Part shown: piece by piece, positions 54,634-64,000 of the stretch
Numbering within the stretch: the stretch's first letter is position 1
Layout: every line of letters starts with the position of its first letter
Assembly: GCA_028641055.1 (NCBI GenBank)
Contig: JAPCYS010003251.1
Coordinates: forward strand, 1 to 64,000
DNA from: Alopecurus myosuroides
Taxonomy: Eukaryota > Streptophyta > Magnoliopsida > Poales > Poaceae
Length of the DNA: 64,000 bases
Direction of reading: 5' to 3'
Notes under the pieces: model-generated
The model's database searches: none
Told to the model about the DNA's origin: nothing
The model's input: only the letters and a program-made list of their open reading frames with translations
Program-made: the position numbers and the translations under genes

Positions 54634-55616
54634 TGATGAGGTGTTGACCTCTTTGTTGGCCCGATCTTCACGAATCGACAAGAACGCACGAAGAACGCGA
54701 TGAACACGATGAACACGAGAGGGGGAATCGAGGGAAATCGAGGGCAAACGCGTGGAAACACAAAAGGGGGAAAGATAACTCGTGAAGCCTACGAGGGATC
54801 GCAAACCCAAGTCAACAACACGCTAATTGGAACCGTTTCTCTTACCGACGGTCCACCGATCCAACAGAAGCCCAAAAGGGGAAGGTTGGCAAGCGCTACT
54901 AGAATCACTATGTGAGAGAGTAGCTCCTTGGAGAGATCTTGATACGATCCTAGATACACATCATAGGAGTAGTTCCTCAAAGAGGGATACAAGAGAGCTA
55001 AGCTCCAAATGTTCTAACTTCAACTCTAACCCTAGATCTAGAATGGGGAGGACTATATATAGTCTAGTGCCAAAGGGGGTAGGTGGGACTCCTATCTCCG
55101 TACGTTTCCACCGGAGGTTCCGGTGGACCGAGCGGAGGCTCCGGTGGGGGTCCGGTGGTGGCTCCGTAGTCAGCTACCCGAAGGGGTTTTAGGCGGAGGC
55201 AGCACCGGAGGCTCCGGTGGCGAGCGTGGAGCGGAGGCTCCGGTGGAATCTCCGGAGGTTCCGCTGGGGCTCCGCTGCTGGCTCCGGTGGTGGCTCCGCT
55301 GTCATCCACCCGAAGGGATTTTGGGCGGAGTCCGCACCGGAGGCTCCGGTAGCGAGCGTGGAGCGGAGGCTCCGGTGGGAACACCGGAGGTTCCGCCGCC
55401 TGGAGCTTCCCGCCTTCGTCTCCTTGCGCTGGTCCTGCCCGTTCGCCTTCCGCGTCTTCTTGGGCACCCGTAGAGGACTTGAACCTGAGCACACAAAGTG
55501 TTGAACCATGAGGTAGCGCACCATTCACCAAGTCACCGGAAACGTACGGAGATAGGAGTGAGTTCACCTTGTTGTGTATCGATGTTGTGCTTGGTGGAAT
55601 ACGGTGGGCTACATCA
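54634..55616 (-). repeat. 5' LTR of E4, with an inverted filler
   Basis: 983 bp, nearly identical to 49001-50047 except for one block. After GGTGGG at about 55086 it has ACTCCTATCTCCGTACG in place of about 70 bp. That filler with the following TTTCC is the reverse complement of 55539-55560 in the same LTR. The TATA-like ACTATATATAGT is at about 55052-55063. Confidence 0.9.
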
Positions 55617-55833
55617 AATGATCTAGTGCAACTAACTTGCCTTTGGAAGAGGGAATGTCCTTTCACCGCTCTTTTGCAATTTGTTCCTACGAAAAGAAAC
55701 TATGTCAATGTGACGACTATGACAAACAAAGCTACAATGTCAAACAATGCAAGAGAAACTCATCCAATCACCCTCATTGGTACCACTTGGAGGTGCATTC
55801 CGCATTTTCTCCGAGCATCCTCTAAAACAGCTA

Positions 55834-55955
55834 TTCCCTCCGTTCAAAAATAGATGACTTCCATTTGTCCAAATATGAATGTATTTGAACATAAATATTT
55901 CTACATACATTCATATTTAGACAAATAGAAGTCATCTATTTGTGAACGGAGGGAG
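55834..55955. mobile_element. Stowaway MITE
   Basis: 122 bp with nearly perfect terminal inverted repeats (TTCCCTCCGTTC and GAACGGAGGGAG), which extend inward over TAGATGACTTC and its complement, flanked by TA on both sides (55832-55833, 55956-55957). It is inserted in the trihelix pseudogene. Confidence 0.9.
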
Positions 55956-56988
55956 TACAAGCCGGTTTGATTGCATTCAAATGATCTTGGAGTGATCGGA
56001 AGGTGCGTGATATGGTTTGCAACCGTTTGCCAGATTGGTCAAAGCGAGATGTCAATTGAAAAAACTTGCCATCTACCCTTTGTCAATATTGTTTGTCGGT
56101 TTGATCATTGTCGTGACTGGAGTCCAGAGAAATGCTCTCTCAAACATGTATCAAGACCTCGTCTTCCAATTAGGTGGTGTAGTTCATGACCCTCAGGCGC
56201 TTTTTCTTGAGAAGTTTCGAACACGGTCATTTCAATCTCCTCCACCTCGTCTTCTTCTTCCTCACTGTCACCATCAATGCCACCATTGAACTCATTGTAA
56301 CCGAAGTCACCGAGAGGAGTTTATCAATGTTTACAACGCTCTCATTCAATATGTTAACATATGAAGAAGAGTTGGTAGTTCATACAAGTTGGAGCTACAA
56401 ATACAACCCACAATTTCACAACAAAACTCAAGTTTGAAGCAAACCGGAAAGTGAAAGGAGAATCATACCGCGGTGCATGCATTTCTTCAAACACTCGGGA
56501 AGCAGCAGCGCGATTGTCGAGCGATTGGTGGCGCAGTCGACAGCTTCTTCCATTTCACAGCGGCTTTCCGCGCCTTCGAAGGTTTCACCATCCCGGCCGC
56601 GTCCAAAATGGAAGCAGGGACAGCAGACGGGCAAGGCGTGAGATCTATTCGGCCAACTGGATCGGACAATGGCGCCGTCGTGACTCGAAAGTGACCAGCG
56701 ACGGCTGGGAGACATCCAGCGCTTGAAGGCTATGGCGAGGTCAGCCAGAGCAGGGAAGGGGTTTTTCAAGGAGAACATTTGAGGAGAGAGAGTGAAAGGG
56801 TTTTTCGAGGAGGACAGTTTAGGACACTCTGCTCCGCGGCAGAAACAGGAATTTCTTGAGGGTAATTCTAGGGAGCCGTAAAAATATTGTATTCCGCCCC
56901 AAAACTGGAAGCGGTAGCTAGTTATTTCCAGTTCAAGGCCTTTTATCGTCTCTGCTAGAGATGCTCAAAATTAAAATACATGTTATTT

Positions 56989-58122
56989 AAGTGGGTAACT
57001 AGAGCTACAGTTCTTTCCCCTTTCTCTGGTAGCTAGAGCTACAGTTCTTGAGAGTCTCTCGTGAGCGGCCGGGCCGATCCCGAGCCTCTCTCGGCGGCGC
57101 CGCCGGCCGGAGATGGTGGAGGAGAAGCGCCGGTGACCTTTCTCTGTACATTAGGTTTAGTTCTAGTTGTTGCTTGTCCTTTTTGGCGTTTTGGAGTAGA
57201 GCTTTGGATCTTCCCAACCGGATCCAGGGCGGGCCTCGATCGGGTTCTCGCGGGTGGTTCTTCCGGTGGCAGGAGGGATGGATGCTTGCGGTGCTGGTCG
57301 TGGAGATCTCCTCGAATAAGGTTGTGTTGAGCTATTTCGCTCTGGCGTTTCTGCGCAGCGCTGAGCGGAGGCGGTTACTTCTTCCGGATTTGCTTCCGAG
57401 GTGGGAGGAGGTGTTGGGAGAGGATGGCGCCGGCCCTTGCATAAGGCGCATCTATCGGATTCGAAGCTGCTGTAATTTCTTTGCCTTGCCTCCTCCGATC
57501 CGTGGCAGGCTTCGGAGTTCTGATGGCGGCCTCGCTATCATTGAGCAGCAGGGGAGAGTCCTGGCTTCGTTGTTCTTCAATTCTTCTCTATCTTCTTGCA
57601 GCTTCTTAGCCACCAAGGGGGTGGAATCAAGATGCGAGGATGAGCTGGTTCTGGTGGAGCAACGAGTTTGGAGGAGTGAAGCTGTCTTCTTCTCGAGCAG
57701 TGCTCCGGTCGATGATGACCGGCAGGAAAAGCTGATGACCGGCAGGAAAAGCTGGTGAGCTCCAGCGCCAATCCAACCTCCATTGCGAGGCCCTTCTTGG
57801 AGTCAACTGTTGCTGTGGAGCGCGTCGGCATTGAAGCAAGTGGCTTCGTCCCCGCGACGGTGTCTGACGACGACAAGTTCGACTCCTTCTTCGAGCTCGA
57901 TGGTGACGGCAAGTTCGACTCCTTCTTCGAGCTCGATGGTGGGGAAAGAGATGGCCTCGATTGCTTTTTTCAATCTTTCAGTAGGGGCTTTTCTGCTTAT
58001 CCGAGGGGCCTATGCTTTATTTCAATTTTTATGAGGTCCTTTGTAAGTTTACATGTACACCCACTATTTGTATGACATGAGGCTTCCAGCCCCTTCGGGG
58101 GTCCTCCTTGTTCAAGAAAAAA
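56989..58122 (+). mobile_element. Poly(A) retroposon with 16-bp target duplication
   Basis: The segment ends in a poly(A) run (58117-58126) and is flanked by AAAATACATGTTATTT at 56973-56988 and 58123-58138, the mark of LINE-type retroposition. It has an open frame of 236 codons from 57048 (MRVSRERPGRSRASL) and further short frames, with internal duplications (GATGACCGGCAGGAAAAGCT twice near 57715-57756, and GACAAGTTCGACTCCTTCTT twice near 57875-57930). No reverse transcriptase motif is present. It may be a non-autonomous LINE relative or a retrocopy of a gene that I do not recognise; coding is uncertain. Confidence 0.7.
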
Positions 58123-58138
58123 AAAATACATGTTATTT

Positions 58139-58569
58139 GCAACCAAACCGCACAAGATGTTCAAAATTAAAATACGTATCTGCAACAAGACAACACAAGT
58201 TGCAATTGCCCCGAGAATGGACTAACGCAAACAAACCAATCTCACACGCCCAGCAATAATACAGTACCTAACTGTTGTGATTTGAACACAAAACATATAG
58301 AACAGCAGAAAAGAACTGAAATTGATAAGACGCAAGAGATCACTCCAAGGTTTCCATAGACTGAAAAATCTAGATATCGCATAAATCTGACAGGTTTCTG
58401 AACCAAAAACAGGATCCAAGGAACATCAAAGGTTCGACTAACATCAAATGATCCTCAACAGGGCAAAATTAAAGCTCCTCATGATGAACACAGAAACAGC
58501 AGGACCACATAGAGGACCAAGTTCTTGATTGCCAACCATAGGAGATGAAAGATAGCCTGGAGAACACAT
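58139..58569 (-). other. 3' flank and 3' UTR of RPS14
   Basis: No gene is seen. It is AT-rich on the transcript side and holds the RPS14 3' UTR. A 25-bp phrase related to the retroposon target (TTCAAAATTAAAATAC) recurs at about 58160. Confidence 0.5.
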
Positions 58570-60462
<1,893 letters not shown>

Positions 60463-60583
60463 GGTTGCGTGAAGCGGGGTGGATCCGAGACGACGACGAC
60501 GACGAGTGCGCGCCTGGTTTGAGATCACTAGTCCGCCGCCGCCGTCAAAAGCTCAGAGAGTCGGAGGCCGGAAGGGGTACGCG

Positions 60584-60615
60584 CTTATATACGAGGGTGC
60601 GGCCAGCTAGGGTTT
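60584..60615 (-). promoter_or_regulatory. RPS14 core promoter: TATA box and telo-box
   Basis: On the minus strand TATATAAG (60591-60584) lies about 125 bp before the ATG, and AAACCCTA (60615-60608) just upstream of it. The telo-box AAACCCTA is a known element of plant ribosomal-protein promoters, which supports coordinated expression with other translation genes. Confidence 0.75.
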
Positions 60616-61043
60616 AACCCCCCGCCTCTGCTCGGCTCAAATGCCGCTTTTGCCCTCGCGCACCTATCACTGCAGGTGGGTCCCAGTGCTTAGTCGTGAT
60701 CCGGGCCGGTAATTTGGATGTTTTAACATGGAATGGGCCGGGCGAGCTGGTCTAGTTAGGCCCATGACACACCGAAGCTCTAAATGGGCTGGACGATTGC
60801 CGTCGTCTCTCTTCGTGGACTCCGGCCAGCGGGGGAAAGAAGCAGCCGCCGTCGTCGCAATCTTGGGATCTGTCGTCTCCGGCGCGCGTAGGGGAGGACT
60901 GGCCGTTGCTAGGTGAGTCCACCTAAGCTGATCTCCTCGTAGGTGTCCTGAGGATTCTTGGCTGGACTGGATTTGAGCCGCCATTTTGGTGTTTCCTGAA
61001 GTGCACAGGGAGGAGTGGTGGTGCTAGGAGGAGTAGTAGGAGG
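60616..61043 (+). promoter_or_regulatory. Shared divergent promoter region and 5' UTR
   Basis: The region between RPS14 (leftward) and the 92-aa gene (rightward); the two ATGs are 581 bp apart. A possible 5' UTR intron is suggested by CTAG/GTGAGT near 60913 and an acceptor GTGCACAG near 61008. No TATA box is evident for the rightward gene. Confidence 0.4.
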
Positions 61044-63923
61044 ATGAGCGAGGAGAGGCCGGTGCCGAGGCGGCACAGCCCGTGGGGCTTGCCGGATGGA
61101 GACAAGCGCCAGCCCAAGGCGCACCGCTGCAACGACCGCGTCGAGGATGTCGTCCAGGTCCCCTCCCCCTCACCAGACACACCTCCCTCACTCTGTCCTC
61201 TCTGATTAGTAGTTATTGCTGCTAGAAAATCTCAGGTGTAAATTCCAAATAGTATCATATTGGTAGATGATATTTACAAAGTCGCTGTGGCAACCGCTAA
61301 ATTACTCCCCTTGCAATCAGGAACTTCATGTTTTGTGGCCAGTTTAGTTCATGTATTGTACTAACCCCTGAGGCCTGTCTTTAGAGGAAATGGGTATAGC
61401 CCCCGATTTCATTAACGAAACCAAATTTGTTTTACAACATCCCACCATAACGCAGCAAAGTCAGAAGTCACCAGAAATACAAAAGTGCGGATTAACTGGA
61501 GGTACCAAAACGATTCCTAAACAACAGCTAGCTAGGAGAAGAACCGAGAAGAAAGCTAGTGAAAAGAAATCCTTGGAGCATCACACTTCCACAGCAAGCA
61601 TATTCAACCTCACATTGTCAGCCTTGGTGCCCAGGTCACCCATCTCCAAAAATGTCCGATACCACCTTTTCTAGCAGTTTAGAGTAGAATTTAAGGGCCT
61701 CCTTTGCGTCCTGTGAAACCTGCAAAACCTCCCAACTCTGAATCCCTTTACAAATTCTGAAAATTGTAGAATTTGGCTCACCAGGACACTTGTTTTGGAA
61801 ACAGGCATCATTCCTAGATTTCCACAAATACCAAATAATAGCAGCAATCCCAATTGAAAGCAATCGCCGTCTACCACTTCCAAACTGATTAAGCCAAACG
61901 GCACATTGATTCATATTGTCAAAATTGCAATTCAAGCCAAAAGCACAACTAACTTCATTCCAAATATAGGTGCTGCTGTTGCTTCTTTCGAGCTATTGAT
62001 GGCAGTCTAAGGTTCAGTCCCCAAAACACAATTAGTCCGAAACTGGTGGTTGCTGATCTGAGTTATCTAACCACTTCGGAAGTATTTGAAACAAAATCCT
62101 TCAGGTGCAGAACAAGTTGAGCGTTATAAAAATAATGTAGAAGATAAATTGGCCATAGGTTGGACTATGATCTGATTCTGCTAAGGTTAAACCTGCTAGA
62201 GTTTAAAATCCCATCCCCCATCTGAAAATTCCTGTAATTATTAGCCACATGACCAATTGTGCGTTTTCCAACAAATGGCAGACATCGTCTCTGTATTTGG
62301 TAATTTGAATTCCAAGTTTGAAATAACCATACTTATGCTGAACCTGTTTTATTTTGCTTAATTACATTTTTGCAGGCTGCCTTTGAAGGGAATCCCTTCA
62401 AGACAGTTCCGGGTCCATTCAAAATCTTTTGGCGATGCATGCGCTCAAAACCTGGGTATGCTCTGCTTCTCATGATCTTGTTTTTTAATGCTTTTGGTGG
62501 CACCATTAATAATCACTCATGATAGTCTAAAAATGTGTTTTGGGGTTGTCGACAACAATTTAACAAAAAAGAATAAGCAGTTTCTGAAAATCTGATTGAG
62601 GGTAATACTAACTAGCTAGTCACTTGTGATTGCGGAGGATGCTCATGTTAGTTTATTCATTTTTTATGCTTGCTCTTTCAGCAACTTAAATCCTTGTTCA
62701 CTAGTTACTTTAAAAACATGCTAATCTGTGCAATATAAAGGGTTTCTGGCTTAGAAATTGTTTATCTGCACGCAGTTGTCCTTTGGCAGCTTGAATTATC
62801 CTAAAGCTAACGTGTGTGTACTCGTCTACTCGATGAATTGGCTTATGTAGTTGTTTTATGTTCTTGTTTATGGGATAGTGTACATGGGAGTTTATATGGC
62901 GAGGTTCATCTGCACCTCTCGCCTTCTTTTCACATCTTGCTAAAAAAATAGCAAATCAACTAATTAAAACATAATGAACTCCCCTACAAACTGGAATACA
63001 GAAAAAAAAGCGTTAACTAACAGGGGAATGATCCCTCCCTTGGCTATATGTTGGTAGATAAGTGGGACATTTGTTTAGCTTGAATATACCTCAGCTGGAA
63101 CTCGAATTTTTGAGTATGCCTCAGCTGGGACTCGAACCCGGGCGGGCTGGCTCAACACCCTGAGCTCAAGCCACCAAGCCAGCGCTTGGTTCTCTGTAGC
63201 TGGAATACAGTCTGGGTGGAACTCAGAGAAACGTGGTGGCGGAGTTGAAGTGTTGAGTGTGTTGAGCCAGTTACCACTGCTTAATATATATATTCTCCAT
63301 GTAGTTGCAAATCCTTGAAATTTATGGGATGGGTGCCTGCCTTCAAGTGTGTACTTCTTGGATTTGTTGTGCCATATACTATGTTTGGAGTCTTTTAAGA
63401 ACATAGTTCGGTCAGTTGGTTGGTTGGTTGGGTAACATGAATGGTGCAAGCTATTTGGCTGGTTCCTATGGGCCAAGGACTTCTGTGTGGCTTGGCTGGG
63501 ACTAACCAGTTTAAACAGACGGGTATTAGAAGCACACATGCAACCATTTTGCTACCAAATTAAACAAAAGAAGGTACTTCTTGGTGACATGATTTGCTCC
63601 TAAAAAAAAGGCTCAAGTGCTTCAAGAAGCTGTTGTACTTAAAATGCAAATTATTCGAGATTCCAAACAGACACAAAACTGAACTACAGAGTTCTGATGG
63701 TGAATTTACCCTTGTGGAGTACCATCTATAGTGTTGCTGCACATACATGGCATCGTTGAGGCTGGTGTTGTCACTGTGAATATTTTCTTATTTCTCTTGC
63801 GTCAGAAAGTTGTTTCATATGTAAACTGTGATTTGCAGGGAGGAACCAACTGAACCATTTACTTACCTGCAACTGGATCCTCCAAAAAGGGTGGAAGCCA
63901 AAATAGAGCAAACAGCACCTTGA
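61044..63923 (+). CDS. Conserved-looking small protein of unknown function (92 aa)
   Basis: Three exons, 61044-61157, 62376-62455 and 63839-63923, with GT-AG introns and compatible phases (0, then 2) give 92 aa starting MSEERPVPRRHSPWGLPDGD and ending in TGA at 63921. Features: an Arg/Pro/His-rich N-terminus, a central PGPFKIFWRCMRSKPG with aromatic and basic residues, and a C-terminal FTYLQLDPPKRVE. No signal peptide, membrane segment or known catalytic motif is seen. It is not recognised; the clean splice sites and lack of stops over three exons argue that it is real. It is transcribed away from RPS14 across a short shared promoter. Its large introns hold a LINE remnant and a SINE-like piece. 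Confidence 0.8.
61390..61985 (-). mobile_element. 5'-truncated LINE fragment in intron 1
   Basis: On the minus strand the frame 61935-61636 (WYLWKSRNDACFQNKCPGEP core) matches the far C-terminal part of plant LINE reverse transcriptases, ahead of about 250 bp of 3' UTR ending near 61390. The polymerase domain itself is missing. No clear target duplication was found. Confidence 0.65.
63115..63195 (-). repeat. tRNA-derived SINE-like fragment in intron 2
   Basis: On the minus strand an A-box-like TGGCTTGGTGG (63181-63171) and a perfect B-box GGTTCGAGTCC (63138-63128) are about 32 bp apart, the arrangement of an internal RNA polymerase III promoter. A partial second copy (CCTCAGCTGGAACTCGAA) lies just left, at about 63091. 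No cloverleaf with an anticodon stem is apparent, so it is not called a tRNA gene. Confidence 0.55.
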
Positions 63924-64000
63924 TCCCTCAAGTGTGTGTGTGGTTTTGTTTCATAGCGAATCTGTCGCCGCCTTTGAAACATCATATGGTTCATGTTGAA

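Larger units (their letters stand above)
49001..55616 (-). mobile_element. E4: LTR element with one giant ORF and no polymerase genes
   Basis: LTRs 49001-50047 and 54634-55616 (TGATGAGGTG to CTACATCA) are flanked by the exact 5-bp target duplication AATGA (48996-49000 and 55617-55621). On the minus strand a primer site (TGGTATCCAGAGC) lies next to the right LTR and a polypurine tract next to the left LTR, so the element runs right to left. The internal 4.6 kb has a leader of about 1.2 kb and one long ORF. No protease, RT, RNase H or integrase motif is found, so E4 must use enzymes from another element. Confidence 0.92.
48567..56437 (-). pseudogene. Trihelix/SANT-like protein with NAM-associated C-terminal domain, split by E4
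   Basis: Read on the minus strand, the right part (56437-55622) has an acidic stretch (GDSEEEEDEVEEIE), then a trihelix/SANT-like domain (EDEVLI, NDQTDKQY, FQLTSRFDQ) with several stops, interrupted by a Stowaway MITE at 55834-55955 and continuing with MRNAPPSGTNEGDW. The left part (48995-48567) resumes at the HCWKLL motif and runs through VEDDEDDGPSEGRNTNG and SSLREKIYHMVLSNKAM to the NAM-associated end (EKYNDDEPDE). E4 sits inside the HCWKLL codons, where its 5-bp target duplication is found. Proteins of this family are often carried by Harbinger-type elements. It is dead through stops, frame changes and insertion. Confidence 0.75.
48316..56966 (-). mobile_element. PIF/Harbinger-like DNA element carrying a trihelix/NAM-C gene, with E4 inside
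   Basis: The ends are inverted: GAGCATTTCTAACCGTGAC at 48316 and, on the other strand, GAGCATCTCTAGCAGAGAC ending at 56966. Adjacent trinucleotides are TAA (left) and AAA (right), close to the TWA target of Harbinger elements but not a perfect pair. Without E4 it would be about 2 kb. It carries the decayed DNA-binding-protein gene described separately and no transposase, so it would be non-autonomous. Confidence 0.6.

Noticed and set aside
55064..55666. A 200-codon minus-strand frame through the right E4 LTR.
   Set aside because: It starts in flanking DNA and uses the LTR copy of the ORF tail; there is no start context, and it exists only through LTR duplication.
63128..63181. A tRNA gene on the minus strand.
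   Set aside because: A and B boxes are present, but I could not form an acceptor stem or anticodon arm, so it is called a SINE-like fragment.

Overview
The window reads as nuclear DNA of a grass, most likely a Pooideae/Triticeae species. Evidence: nested LTR retrotransposons of several kb, Stowaway MITEs with the CTCCCTCCGT terminus, an LTR beginning TGATACGTC, and GC-rich monocot-type coding exons. There is no bacterial, CRISPR or rRNA feature. All calls are by eye; no database search or alignment program was used.

Host genes lie at the two ends and in a small middle island. (1) Two paralogous early nodulin-like/phytocyanin genes (261-1265 and 47291-48193, both +) share exon structure, promoter and 3' UTR and are a split tandem duplicate. 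(2) The gene for cytosolic ribosomal protein S14/uS11 (58570-60462, -) can be fully reconstructed in six exons (150 aa). (3) Divergent from it, about 580 bp away, is a three-exon gene for an unrecognised 92-aa protein (61044-63923, +).

The 30 kb from 2.7 to 33.0 kb is a three-deep nest. A minus-strand Athila-like element (E1, gag and protease only) carries a second minus-strand Athila-like element (E2, 20219-28319) in its internal region. It also carries a very young plus-strand Tekay/Del-type chromovirus (4142-18485, 4.26-kb LTRs, TSD CATCT) inside its left LTR. The chromovirus has an extra ORF before gag, and splice-site placement suggests that ORF and gag are expressed from alternatively spliced RNAs.

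From 33.04 to about 45.1 kb lies a minus-strand Tat-lineage Ty3/gypsy element (E3: gag, protease, RT, dual RNase H, integrase). It is decayed by in-frame stops and has lost its left LTR. It carries, on the opposite strand, a multi-exon antisense gene with its own TATA box, and a tandem array of hairpin-forming repeats. E1 and E3 meet at one breakpoint (33039/33040) where both are truncated.

From 48.3 to 57.0 kb a PIF/Harbinger-like element with a decayed trihelix/NAM-C gene holds a Stowaway MITE and an unusual LTR element (E4, 49001-55616, TSD AATGA). E4 has no polymerase genes. Its single ORF of more than 1,100 codons has a D/H/Y-rich N-terminus, repeated PIFDED motifs, one zinc knuckle and a run of 22-aa repeats. 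This is the best candidate for something undescribed. A 1.1-kb poly(A) retroposon with a 16-bp target duplication follows directly.
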